DNA from: Linum tenue
Taxonomy: Eukaryota > Streptophyta > Magnoliopsida > Malpighiales > Linaceae
Reading direction: 5' to 3'
DNA: 64,000 nucleotides
NCBI GenBank assembly: GCA_946122785.1
Contig: CAMGYJ010000002.1
Span: forward strand, 9,360,339 to 9,424,338
The translations under genes and the position numbers were made by a program. The notes beneath the pieces are model-generated. The model was not told the DNA's origin, did not search any database, and saw nothing but the letters and a program-made list of their open reading frames with translations. The first letter of the stretch is position 1, and the number at the start of each line of letters is the position of its first letter. Positions 45,435-56,154 of this stretch are shown here, piece after piece.

Positions 45435-48224
45435 ATGGCGGACCAAACTAATACCTTGGACCTGCTTCGAACTATGATGGCGCAGCAGAATGCCGCGTTT
45501 CAAGCTCAGTTCGATCAAATAAATCGAAAACTGACTGAATTAAGAGCAACGGTGGACGCCCCTGTTCGGCAGCAGAGGGTCGTTGTAGAACAGGACCTCG
45601 AACAGGAACTGCTTCAGGGTAATCACGAAGTTCAGCTAGCAGCTGCGGCAGCAGAGCCAAGGAATAACGTTGCTGATCTGCGAGGCGTGAAGCTACAAGT
45701 CCCATCGTTCTCGGGCGCAAACAGCGCCTCGGTGTATCTCGATTGGGAAAGAAAGATCATGCTTTTCTTTCAATGCGGCGATTACAGCGAAGCCCAGAAA
45801 GTACTTCTTGCGACGTACGAATTCACCGACTATGCCGCACAGTGGTGGGAGAAAACCCAGCTCCGCCGTCGTAGGAATTTACAACCTGAAGTCACAACTT
45901 GGACGGAGCTGAGAGGTTTACTGCGAGAACGTTTTGTTCCGGGATACTATCAACGCGATCTGTTTGAGTCTCTGCAGCAGTTACGGCAGGGTTCAAAATC
46001 CATTGACGAGTACTATCGAGAGCTTGAGCTCCTCATGATGCGTGCTGATGTCCGGGAAGATAAAGAAGCCACTATTGCACGGTTCCTTCATGGGATGAAT
46101 CGCGAAATTAAACTCGAAGTTGAGCTGCGACCCTTTGTCGAGCTGGAAGAAGTTGTACACCTTGCAATTAAGGTGGAACGGCAGCAACGAGCAAGTGCGG
46201 GGAGGAGGTACTCGAAGACTAATTCAGAGCACGTTCCTTTAATGAATTCAGAACCGACCAGATTGGAAGGGCCCAAATCTACACCCCGCACTACTGTTCC
46301 GACGAATCACGAGAAGCCGGGAGGATCGACGAGCAACATACAATGCTTTAAGTGTTTCGGCAGAGGCCACAAGGCCAACCAGTGTCCAAACAAGAAGGCT
46401 CTGGTGCTACGCAATGGAGAGTACGTGACCGAAGATGAAGCAGAGGAAGATGGCAGCGAAGGGAGTGAGTCTGATCCTGAAGTTGATGAATCAATTGAAG
46501 TCGAAGTCCCTCCTATGGGAAAATTTCTCGGAGTAAATCGTCGAGCACTCACTTTGGAGTCTCTGGCCAGCGAAGAACAACGAGATAATATTTTCCACAC
46601 ACGTTGTACAATTGAAGGGAAGTTATTGTCCGTTGTAATTGACGGAGGTAGCTGCACAAACGTCATCAGCCTTGATGCCGTTAAGAAGCTCGGGCTAGCA
46701 ACGATTAAACACTCCCAACCATACAGCCTGCATTGGTTAAATGAGTACGGGACATTGAAAGTGAACAAACAGGCGAAAGTTCACTTCAAAATCGGCGAGT
46801 ACGAGGATGAATTATGGTGCGACGTAGCTCCGATGCAAGCCGCACACCTCTTGTTAGGACGCCCTTGGCAATACGATCGTGGGGTCGTTCATGATGGCCG
46901 AGGTAATTCTTACAGATTCAAGCATCGAGAGCGTAATTTCCTACTTAAACCGTTATCCCCGGCAGAGGTCCGAATTGATCAACAACAAATGATGGCGAGC
47001 CGGAGCAGAGACACCGAGGGAACCACTCAATCGCAGCGAGTTGAAGAGGGACTAACAGCTCGGAGGTTCATGCTCACTGCTTTTGGCAAAGAGAGTCTTC
47101 ACTCGCTGCCAGAGCGTCGACGACTCTGTTTTGTGTCGGCCGAACAGAGGAGGAGAGAGGGGCAATGGGGTGGAGCAGCTCGCGCGACGTCGAGCTTCGC
47201 CAATGCCTCCGACGCAGTCCCCACGACCCTGGGAATCTCCTTCGAAGGCAAAAGCGACGCAAACTTCCCTCATCCGCCAGCTCAAATTCGACGTCCCACG
47301 GCCCCGGTTGCGCACAAGGAAGAAGGAAGTTTAGCTGAATGGGTTGGAATGCTCAGGCCTGATTCGACCCAAACGGACTCGGCAGAATCAATTCTCACGT
47401 CTTCGATATGCTGTAGGATTGATCAATTGGATCCGAAGGTGGCTAGCATCAAAACGCCCAATTCGGAATCAAAAATTCTGGGTTCCTTGTTTTTAAACAC
47501 CAGCGTTGGCGGGAAGGGACGTGGAGCTGAGTTGCGGCCCTTGACGACGCATCAAGGACTGAGAGCTGTCCAGAAAATCGATTGGGAGTATGGGAAACCT
47601 CTTGGCAGCCACGAATTGGAATGGGAGTCCCTAGATCAAAAAGCCCCAATCTCCTTGTTCAAGAACACTGTTCTTGAATTGCAGAAAATGGAGTTTGGGA
47701 TGCCATCTTTTGACCCAATTTGGACTCAGTTTTGTGCAGATTTTGAGAAGAAGAAAGAGCCAGCTTTGAGGGCAAAGCTTTTTGAAGAGGGAGAGCCTGA
47801 TATGAGCTTGGATTGCTTCCATTCCAAGTTAGAATTGTTCGTTCAAGAAGCTAAGCTAACTCATTTGCACAATCTGAATTTTTGGCTAAGTATTATGACG
47901 AGTTCAGGTAGCCGACTTTGCGAGCTCGAACCTTCCAACTGGGTTGATAGAAATTCGAGTTTAAGGTTTGTTTTTGAAGATAAACACTTCCTCTACAAGA
48001 TGGCATGGGATTCGGGTTCATACAAGATCGTTAAGGCTGTGTTTCAAGGCCTCAAAGTAGCTGTCTCAAAACTGTCAAACTGCCAGAATTTGGCTAAGTC
48101 TGGAGGCATGGTCAGGAAGGTCACTTTGGAGCTCCATTCAGGGAAGAAGGGTTCGAATCATGGAAGGATCTTTGTACCACATGAAAGTGTGTTTGTTTGT
48201 CTACAGAAGCAAGGTATTGGCTAA
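45435..48224 (+). CDS. Gag-protease polyprotein of the LTR retrotransposon
   Basis: From the first in-frame ATG (MADQTNTLDL) the product is 929 residues; the frame is also open, without ATG, back to the PBS. Order: N-terminal helical segment; retrotransposon gag domain (about 100-240, with YLDWERKIMLFFQ and AAQWWEK); CCHC knuckle (about 304-317, CFKCFGRGHKANQC); retroviral-type aspartic protease (about 395-480, VVIDGGSCTNVIS with Asp 403, and LLGRPWQYDRG). The next 300 residues match nothing I know, and the last 140 are encoded by the 3' LTR itself. In a complete Ty3/Gypsy element reverse transcriptase would follow the protease, and it is absent. The frame has no internal stop, in keeping with recent insertion. 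Confidence 0.9.
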   Translation: MADQTNTLDLLRTMMAQQNAAFQAQFDQINRKLTELRATVDAPVRQQRVVVEQDLEQELLQGNHEVQLAAAAAEPRNNVADLRGVKLQVPSFSGANSASVYLDWERKIMLFFQCGDYSEAQKVLLATYEFTDYAAQWWEKTQLRRRRNLQPEVTTWTELRGLLRERFVPGYYQRDLFESLQQLRQGSKSIDEYYRELELLMMRADVREDKEATIARFLHGMNREIKLEVELRPFVELEEVVHLAIKVERQQRASAGRRYSKTNSEHVPLMNSEPTRLEGPKSTPRTTVPTNHEKPGGSTSNIQCFKCFGRGHKANQCPNKKALVLRNGEYVTEDEAEEDGSEGSESDPEVDESIEVEVPPMGKFLGVNRRALTLESLASEEQRDNIFHTRCTIEGKLLSVVIDGGSCTNVISLDAVKKLGLATIKHSQPYSLHWLNEYGTLKVNKQAKVHFKIGEYEDELWCDVAPMQAAHLLLGRPWQYDRGVVHDGRGNSYRFKHRERNFLLKPLSPAEVRIDQQQMMASRSRDTEGTTQSQRVEEGLTARRFMLTAFGKESLHSLPERRRLCFVSAEQRRREGQWGGAARATSSFANASDAVPTTLGISFEGKSDANFPHPPAQIRRPTAPVAHKEEGSLAEWVGMLRPDSTQTDSAESILTSSICCRIDQLDPKVASIKTPNSESKILGSLFLNTSVGGKGRGAELRPLTTHQGLRAVQKIDWEYGKPLGSHELEWESLDQKAPISLFKNTVLELQKMEFGMPSFDPIWTQFCADFEKKKEPALRAKLFEEGEPDMSLDCFHSKLELFVQEAKLTHLHNLNFWLSIMTSSGSRLCELEPSNWVDRNSSLRFVFEDKHFLYKMAWDSGSYKIVKAVFQGLKVAVSKLSNCQNLAKSGGMVRKVTLELHSGKKGSNHGRIFVPHESVFVCLQKQGIG

Positions 48225-48743
48225 GGAGATGGAGACCTGGAGGCATGTGAGCGTGGGGGTCAAAGTTGCTATGGAACCTGTTTTGGAGGCTGCTTACGTG
48301 AGCTACAAGTTTTGGGTTTTATGGACGAGTTGGGATTCCTTTTCTGTTTGGGTTTGTTACCTTTAGACGTAGTAGGATTAATTAGCTTTCCTTGTTTGTT
48401 TTGTACTCGAATTAGGTTTTAGTTTGCTTATTTAAAGACCTACAAACTCCATTGTAATAGTCAGACGTTAATCAATTAAGAACTTGTTCATTGAGTTTTT
48501 AACTCGTGGATTGTCCTTGTTGCTTGGTTCAAATCGCCAACAACGAGCGAGCCTTGTATCGATTGAGTCATCACCTCAATCGTGGTCGGGTTGCTACCTT
48601 GAATTCGGTTGAGCCTCTTCCCCGCGCGTGGTGTTGAAGTTGCACTCCGAACCATCCTTCTTTTCCCCTGTTACTCTGTTTTCTGGCTTAGAAATTTGAT
48701 TTCCAGGCTGTGTTCAACAAGCTTCTCGGTTTGGGGCTTATCA
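47798..48743 (+). repeat. 3' LTR
   Basis: 946 bp, near-identical to the 5' LTR. It supplies the last 140 codons and the stop of the gag-protease ORF. Confidence 0.95.
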
Positions 48744-49009
48744 AGATATACAACTATACTTACACATCTACCACTAGAGTGATATACCACACTACCACTA
48801 CAGTGATAGAACTACCACAACAGTGATAGAACTACCACTACTGTGATAGAACTACCACTGCACAAGACAATCAAAAAATTTCATGCACTGCGCAAGACAA
48901 TCAGAAAACAACATGCAATGTCGTAATGAAAGAGACGACAACAATAAAAGAATTCGGAGTATACTTGCCTCAGTTTAGGATGAATTAAAGGGGAAAATCA
49001 CGCCGCCGC

Positions 49010-49390
49010 CGCTATCGTTAAATATATAGCCTCTGTCGCAGCTATACTATCGTGGACGGGAATCGCTCAAGCGGGTTCGAAGTCGATGTAGTGGGGGGAA
49101 AGAGAGACGACTTCCGACGGGCCGACGGCTGTTTTGTGAAGGAGATGATGTTTAACGGCGGCGCCGAAGGGTTGCGAAGGGTTGCGAAGGGGTAGTGATG
49201 AGTCGGCGTCGAAGGGTTGCGGCGGGTGCTGAAGTCTATGGTTCGGGATGAAAGAGAGACGACTTCCGACGGGAGGGAGTGGGCGACCGCAGTTTGTGAA
49301 GGAGATTAGGGTCTACAGCGGCGATTTTATGAGTCGGCGGCGAAGGGTTCTTTGTGGGTTCTGGAGGCAGAGGTATAGAAGGGAAGGGGA
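49010..49390. repeat. GC-rich internal duplication near the MULE right end
   Basis: GAAAGAGAGACGACTTCCGA occurs at about 49097 and 49249, with neighbouring words such as 'tttgtgaaggaga' and 'gaagggttgcg' repeated too, so a block of about 150 bp has been duplicated. It could be coding-derived but no protein is recognisable. Confidence 0.65.
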
Positions 49391-49617
49391 ACTGAAACGG
49401 TGAAAGTGAAAAAGGTAAGAGGGAATGAATTTTAAATTATGGGTGGGGTCGCCACTTTTACTTCTTTCTCTTTTTCTATGCAATTAATTATCAATAATTA
49501 CTAACTGTAAGCAATTAATCTTAGATTAGGACTATCTACAATGGACGGCTTAGATGATGGGTGTCGAAAATGACTACCCCTTTAGGGGTAGTCAGGCTAA
49601 CCGGTCCCTGTTTCGTA

Positions 49618-50511
49618 TATATACTATATACAAGAGCATAATGTAGCGTCGTTTGGTTTTGGACTTTGGCGATAGTTAAATCGATATATTTTTATCAATA
49701 CATAAATAATATACATGTATATAAGAAAAATGGTGCATTATAGTTTATATTATTTGGTTTCTGTGATAGTTATTGTAGTGTTTAAATAAATTATATTATT
49801 TTATGGGTGAAATGTCATTTGTACCCTTTGTTTTTAGTATTAAAAAGCAACACAAATAAAAAGATGGAAGACAAAAATACAACAATCTTAACTATCACTC
49901 ATTTTGAGTGATATTTTGTGTCACATCAAGCGAACAATGCATGTATTGTTTGTGTCGGAAAATTTAAAAAAAATGATGCATTATGAACATTGCATACATT
50001 GTAAATATCCCAACCAAACTATCACCAAAATCAAACAATAATTTGCATTGCCATTAGTTATTTGTGTAATTTATTTTAGCTAAAATAACTCGTTTGGATC
50101 AAGTAAAATGAGCTAAACTATTTGAGCTTTGACTAATTGAAGATAATGCGCTGGCATTTTGACTACAGACCAAAAGGTAGCCTTCATCCGACAAAATATT
50201 AAGATGGGTGGCCCGATGGACTAATTGAAGATAACTTTTCCAATAAGTTATGAACATCCAATCGGAATGGTGAACCTCGAATTAAATTAGGTGATGGTGT
50301 GTAAATACTATTCTATTTCTAAGTACCTTATGGCTGGTGATTCTTGACTATATAAATATCGAGGACAAGATTGAACGAGTTAAAACGGGTATGTTGGATG
50401 TTGTATGTGTTGTGCAACAATGTTGTCGAGCAAATGTGGTTTCAATGATCTTGCACTAGGGAGCTTGTGATGGAGCTGAACCGATTTGCTATGAACGGGG
50501 TATATTTTGTG
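49618..50511. other. AT-rich intergenic DNA
   Basis: No gene or bounded repeat was recognised between the two TIR elements. Confidence 0.45.
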
Positions 50512-50520
50512 TAAAATATA

Positions 50521-51699
50521 GGCAAAATACAACGGTATATCCATAATTATCAGGTTTGTGACAAATATATCCACAACTATCGAAATACACGAAATATCCA
50601 TTTCCGTCCACTCCGTTAACTCCGTTAGTTAACTTGATGACTGGAATGACGGTAGATGCTTAGTTGGCGTGATTCTGACCCCACTAAATGACGTGGATTA
50701 AAAGAGAAAAAAAGGCAAAATACAGTTGTATATCCACAACTATCAGATTTGTGATAAATATATCCACAACTATCGAAATACACGAAATATCCAAAAATTG
50801 GAAGATTGTGTGACAAATCTATCCACTTTCGTTTGAAACTATAATGGCGTGTCAGATGACGTTAAATTGACTAATGGAATGTTGAATCGATGCCTTCTCA
50901 CCTGCCACATAAGCCAAAAAGCAACCAAACTTTACACTGTTATCTGTTAGACCTCACTGCTGTAGTCTTCTCTATTGGCGATTTGGTTGGATTCAAGCTT
51001 TTTTTTGTTTGAGATTCAAGCTTGGTATCACCATGGCGCCGACTACATGGAAGCCGTCGGAGTAAAAGGGAGGCAATGGTTGGGGATTGTGGTTGGAATC
51101 GAAATCTAGGCTTGGGGTAGTGTTATTTGGTGGAGGTGTTGATCGGAGGAGGATCAGTGGTTATCGGGCGTGTTTCTGGGTTGAATTTTTAGTCTCCCCG
51201 TATGTGGTTTTTAGGGTTTTTAAATTTTTTTCTCTTTTAATCCACGTCATTCAGTGGGGTCAGAAACACGCCAACTAAGCATCCACCGTCTATCCAATCA
51301 TCAAGTTAACTGACGGAGTTAACGGAGTGGACGGAAATGGATATTTCGTGTATTTCGATAGTTGTGGATATATTTGTCACAAACCTGATAGTGGTGGATA
51401 TATCTATCACAAACCTGATAGTTGTGGATATATGGCTGTATTTTGCCCTTATTCAACTAGCTTATTTGGCATCTACGTGTAAAGTTGGTTGCTTTTTGGC
51501 TTATGTGGCAGGTGAGATGGCATCGATTCAGCATTCCGTTAGTCAATTTAACACCGTCTAACACGCCGTTATAGTTTCAGACGGAAGTGGATAGATTTGT
51601 CACACAAGCTTCCGATTTTTGGATATTTCGTGTATTTTGATAGTTGTGGATATATTTGTCACAAACCTGATAATTGTGGATATACAGCTGTATTTTGCC
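50521..51699. mobile_element. Composite TIR element, copy C of the GGCAAAATAC family, 9-bp TSD
   Basis: The outer ends GGCAAAATACAACGG (50521) and ...GTATTTTGCC (51699) are flanked by TAAAATATA exactly (50512-50520 and 51700-51708). A second pair of such ends lies inside, at 50714 (GGCAAAATACAGTTG) and about 51449 (inverted). By their inner sequences the ends run type 1 left, type 2 left, type 1 right, type 2 right, so the two pairs interlock. The middle has a short GC-richer stretch (50980-51200) with no recognisable protein. Confidence 0.88.
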
Positions 51700-52031
51700 T
51701 AAAATATAAGAGAGAAAAACATATAAATCTGATCGAAAGCTACTTGTTATTATTATTATTAATAATCTAAGAATCCAGCAATCGTGCCAAAATATGCATT
51801 TATGTGTCAATTTCTCTGCTATTTTATGATATTTCCCCCCAAAAAAAGTTGAAACCCATATGCAACTGGTGATGACTCTGCTCTGTTGTTCAAAACTCCC
51901 TATCCAAATTCAAGTAAAGAAGAAAAATGTAATCAAAGAAAATAAAGCTAATATTGTTCTAACCTAGTGCTTTTTGGACATCGCTCTTCATTGCTCGAAG
52001 CAGAAGGGTTAAGTCCCATATATTCGCTAGC

Positions 52032-55000
52032 CTAATCATATTCACTGCTTTGGTCCTCCAATACTGCCTTTCTAAATTTCTTCATATCTGCACTATATGA
52101 GCTCTGATCATACTCTAAGTTATCAGAAGATGCTTGTCCAAAGTATGAGCTTTGCCCTGGCTTCACTCCTCCATCACACAAGTGCTCCAATGATGCATCC
52201 CCTTCCAATGTCCGAACAATCTGTTATCCGTCACACAAACGATTCATACGAAAGCTCAACATGCTTATAACTGATACCCATCAATTGCTTACGAAAGTGT
52301 GTCCAAATAGACCAAACAGAAGTACCTGGCTCATTTTGGGGCGCTTTTTGGAAGAGTGTCTGATTGCATTAGCAGCACAAGCTACCATGTGACTCATCTC
52401 TTGAGGATTGTAATTGCCTTCGAGACGTGGATCAGCTAATTCCTGGCAGTTCCCGTCTTCCAATGCTTTCGAGCATCGAGGCCTAGCCTATTGCATGCAT
52501 TAGTGGGATGCATGGATTTGTTAGCACATATATAAGAACGGGAGAAATAAATGATAATCCACGGTAGATCAAGTAATGAAAGCTGAGTTTAGGTTTGAGT
52601 GAGACTATTATATATATGATCATGTGAGTCGTACTAAATGCATGTGGTGTGCAACTTGTACTGAGAATATAGGAAGAAATTCCAAAGTCAGAAGATGCTA
52701 ACCCAATCCACTAAGGATTCATCCATGTTGGATTGAAGATCTAGAGGCGGACGACCCGTAATGAGCTCAAGCAGTACAACACCAAACGAGAAGACATCGG
52801 ATTTTTCGGTAAGCTTCCCGCTTGATGCATACTCTGGAGCCAGATACCTGCAGGTAATCAATTGGTTCAAAATTAAAGAAGACAACGAAGGCGAAACAAT
52901 TAAAGAGAAAGACCGAACAATTCAAGTAGAGAGTTTGAAGAGAACCCAAAAAAAAAAAAGGATACCAATCTAGAAATATTCTCACCCGAAAGTCCCCATC
53001 ACACGAGTTGATACATGAGTATGATTGTCCTGTGACAACTTAGCCAACCCAAAATCCGCCACCTGAAGTATTATTTACCGTAATCAATGTCATCACAGAT
53101 TAACCCGATCTCTTATTACAGTGGAAACAAAGAGGAAAAGAAGAATCAAATGATAGACAACGCGATTTTAGCAGAAACAGAAATGCAGTCAATTATATTA
53201 CAAACCTTAGCCTCAAAATTGTATTCGAGTAGAATATTTGCAGCTTTGATGTCTCGATGGATAATACGTGGGTGGCCTGCAAATTATTATTAATAATAAT
53301 GGTTTATTTACTCTTTCTAATTGATAAATGTATTTTGTTTTCTTCTCGGTAAAGTGACTTACAGTCCTCGTGCAAGTAGGCCAGTCCCTTGGCGGATCCA
53401 ATAGCGATCTTCAGACGGGTGGCCCAGTCCATCGTGGGCCGGTTCTTACCTGCCAGCCTCGACCCATATTAGCCACCACGTACGTCTGCATGCCGGTGAA
53501 ATCAAAACTAAACAGATCCCGATCAGACAAATATTACCATACCGTGAAGGTGAAACTCGAGCGTGGAGTTGGGCACGAACTCGTAAACCAACAACTTCTG
53601 GTCTCTAGCAATGCTATAACCCACCAGCGTCACGAGATGGCGGTGGTGAACCCGAGTAATGATCTCAACCTCGGCCTGAAACTCCCTGTCCCCTTGCCCG
53701 CTCCCGGCTTTCAAGCTCTTCACCGCCACTTCCTTCCCGCTGGTCAGCACACCCTTGTGGACGTAACCGAACCCGCCCTGGCCGAGCAGGTTCGACTGGG
53801 CGAACCCGTCGGTCGCAGCCTGCAGCTCCTCGTAGCTGAACGTGCTGCTGTTGTGGAGCCCCAGGGACAGCCCCGGGTGCGGCGGCGGCGGGGCGGGCGG
53901 GCCCGCGGAGAAGGACGAGCTGTACTCGCCGCTCGATGACGTGGCGCCCTGCTGGCGGGTGGGTGGCGGTTGTTGCTGTGGTGTTTGGGATTGCTGCCAG
54001 CGGTTGCCGCCGCCGGTGGGCGGCGGGGACATCATGTATTGTTGTTGTCCGTGGTCCGGTCCGTGTTTCTTGTCGTTCTTGTTGCCTGCTTGCCAAGTTT
54101 GTGGTGGAGGGGAGGCGGCGTAGTACCCGGCCATCATACCTGTTGTTCCGTAATTAAGGTTTTTAATAGTACCGTACGACAATGAGATCTATGTAATATA
54201 TATATGTATTGTATTAACTTGGAAAATGCGTCTATAATGAAATTTGCATGATCAATTACCCGGATTAGGCGAAGCAATGTAGTAACCGCCACCTAATCGC
54301 ACAATCCAAAAGCAAACACAACGCTTTAATTAGAAGAGGTCAAGAGTAGCACGAACGAAAGCAACCAACAACCGATGTTTATACGATCTTGTTCGTTATA
54401 TAATTACGAATTACAATATTACAAAAACAAGATCAGGAGGCTAACATCTTAATCAAACAAGATTTACTTAGTAATTGAACTATAAGCATGCATCTAAAAA
54501 AACTCTCTTGTCACTTCTTAAACATCTAACTTGAAAGAAATGTTAGATATAAATACTCTGTGTCTTTCTGCTTATACGACTTGTTCATTGTATGACTACG
54601 AATTACAATGTTAACGGAAAAAAATGTTCAAGATACTAAGCATTCATCTAAACAAACTCTCTATTCACCTATTAATTAAACATAACTTGGAAGAAATGTT
54701 AGACATAAACTCTCCTTTGTACTACATATATAGGTATCTTTCTGCTTATACAATCTTGTACATTATATAACTACAAAATACAATGTTACTAAAAGAACGT
54801 TCATGATACTGACTTCTTAATCAAACAAGCTAGTAGTTAGTAATTAAACTTCAAGGATTCATCTAAACAAACTCTCTAGTCGCCTAATAAAACATCTAAA
54901 TTGAAATAATTAGATATAATGTCTCTAATAAATCATTGCCTAATCAAAGGCTCATAAAAATGAATGATCAATAATATGACCTAGCTAACTATATTGACAT

Positions 55001-55626
55001 CCAAAATGCATGGATCCATTGTTTGATCATGATAATTAATCTTTCTCTAACCATAAAAAAGGTAATCAATAGTGCAATATAATTGGATGGTAATTGTAAA
55101 AGATAAAAATTAATCTACCTTTGTGAGGAGGAGGTGCGGAGGAATAGTAAGCAAGCTCATCTTTCCGCTTCCTCTTTCTACAGAAGCAAAAATACAAGAC
55201 CAAGGCGATGAAAAGGATCGCCGCTACTCCCACAACGACACCAACAGCAATAGCGACCACGTTATTATTATTATTATTATTCCCTTGCGACCTTCCTCCC
55301 TTATCGCCTCCATTCTCCCGACGCGGCGGCGGGCCGAGCGGCCGCGGCCGCCGCGGCGCAGCCGCGAGGACATCGGCCGGAGGAGCAGGCGGCGACACGA
55401 ACGGTTGGGCGTTGGGGTCTAGAAGTGGCGGCGGGGGTGTCCTGCCCGAAGCTGGCGATTTCGTGGGCGGTTGCTTTGTCGCCACCGGTGGAGGCGACTG
55501 CTTTGGCTTCTCTGTCGGGGGCGGTGGTGACCGCTGAGGTGGCGGAGGAGAAGCTGTCGCTGCGGGAGGTGGCGGCGATGATGCTGTCGTTGTGGGAGCA
55601 GGAGCAGCGGCAGTGGTATTCGACAT
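52032..55626 (-). CDS. PERK: PERK-family proline-rich extensin-like receptor kinase
   Basis: Nine exons: 55626-55119, 54292-54260, 54139-53543, 53449-53363, 53276-53206, 53062-52986, 52847-52703, 52487-52326, 52220-52032. GT/AG junctions and phases agree, giving 622 residues. In order: Pro/Ser/Thr-rich extracellular part without an obvious signal peptide (1-115, repeated SPPPP), a run of Asn, one transmembrane helix (about 123-149), basic RKRKRK stop-transfer, Gly/Tyr and Gln/Pro-rich juxtamembrane region, then a Ser/Thr kinase with GQGGFG (300-305), VAVK (Lys 321), HRD (415-417) and DFG (435-437). All key catalytic residues are present. PERKs sit at the plasma membrane and are linked to cell-wall sensing. 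The C-terminus looks cut by a TAG at 52034-52032: the same frame continues with ASEYMGLNPSASSNEE, typical of the family tail, to a stop at 51948. Confidence 0.96.
54380..54930. repeat. Tandem repeat inside PERK intron 1
   Basis: A unit of about 175-195 bp recurs three times: 'cttgttcgttatataattacg' near 54387, 'cttgttcattgtatgactacg' near 54581 and 'cttgtacattatataactac' near 54755, with further shared words ('catctaaacaaactctct'). The intron itself (54293-55118) shows no other feature. Confidence 0.75.
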
Positions 55627-56154
55627 CGGAGCTTTTTTTTTTTTTTTTTTTGCGACGAGTCGACGCTATTATTTTCGTATTGCGACGGTGTTGAGGTTTA
55701 CATGGTGCATTATTGTTTTGTCTTCGAGAAATGGGAGCTTCTTTTTTTCGTGTGTGTGTGTGTGTTTTTACATTTTCTTCTCCTTTTCACTTACACGTAC
55801 GTACACGTTTGATCAGTTTCTACTTTGAGATCCACAATCTTTGCGAAGCGAAAGAGAAGAGACTACTAATTTTCGGTCATTTGTTTTTCTACATGGTAAT
55901 AGCTCCACGTAGAGGAATTTTCTCCTACAAAGCAGGAGAGAGTTGTTTGGTTGTGTTTCGACAGTTGACTAGTCTGAATGTTTCATTTATGGGTAACTAC
56001 ACGTAAGAAACTAATCTTGATGGGGTTGAATTTGTAGGATGGTGGGGGAATTAATTTGACTTTGGATAACTCGATAAGTAATTATAGGAGTAGACCAGGT
56101 GATAACCAATTTCTTTTGAGTTTTTACGTGTCATTCTAACTCATATTCGGACAA
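55627..56154. other. Upstream flank of PERK
   Basis: Just before the start codon is a T-run of about 20 bases. Further out are a (GT)n tract and AT-rich DNA. No gene is recognised; the PERK promoter must lie here. Confidence 0.5.

Larger units (their letters stand above)
44218..48743 (+). mobile_element. Young LTR retrotransposon, gag-protease only, 5-bp TSD
   Basis: Two 946-bp LTRs (44218-45163 and 47798-48743) begin TG, end CA and differ by one base that I can see (T at 44341, C at 47921). AGATA flanks both ends exactly (44213-44217 and 48744-48748). The primer-binding site TGGTATCAGAGC (45166-45177) is the usual initiator-tRNA-Met complement. A polypurine stretch GAAGAGGGAGAG lies just before the 3' LTR. 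One long ORF encodes gag and aspartic protease of Ty3/Gypsy type. No reverse transcriptase, RNase H or integrase is present, so it must move in trans. Insertion into the MULE is recent. Confidence 0.97.
42004..49608. mobile_element. Second MULE (Pack-MULE-like) interrupted by an LTR retrotransposon, 9-bp TSD
   Basis: TGTTTCGTA flanks both ends exactly (41995-42003 and 49609-49617). Near both ends is the inverted word CTAAAGGGGTAGTCATTTTC followed by GACACCC. The extreme ends (GGGGTAGGATAC at left, CCGGTCCC at right) match less well. Inside are a glycine-rich coding fragment (42396-42657), three copies of a block with ACTGGTACATGTACCAGT palindromes (42740-43690), a 20-bp repeat array near the right end, and a GC-rich duplicated segment (about 49010-49390). 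No transposase is seen. A 4.5-kb LTR retrotransposon sits inside. Without it, the element is about 3.1 kb. Confidence 0.88.
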
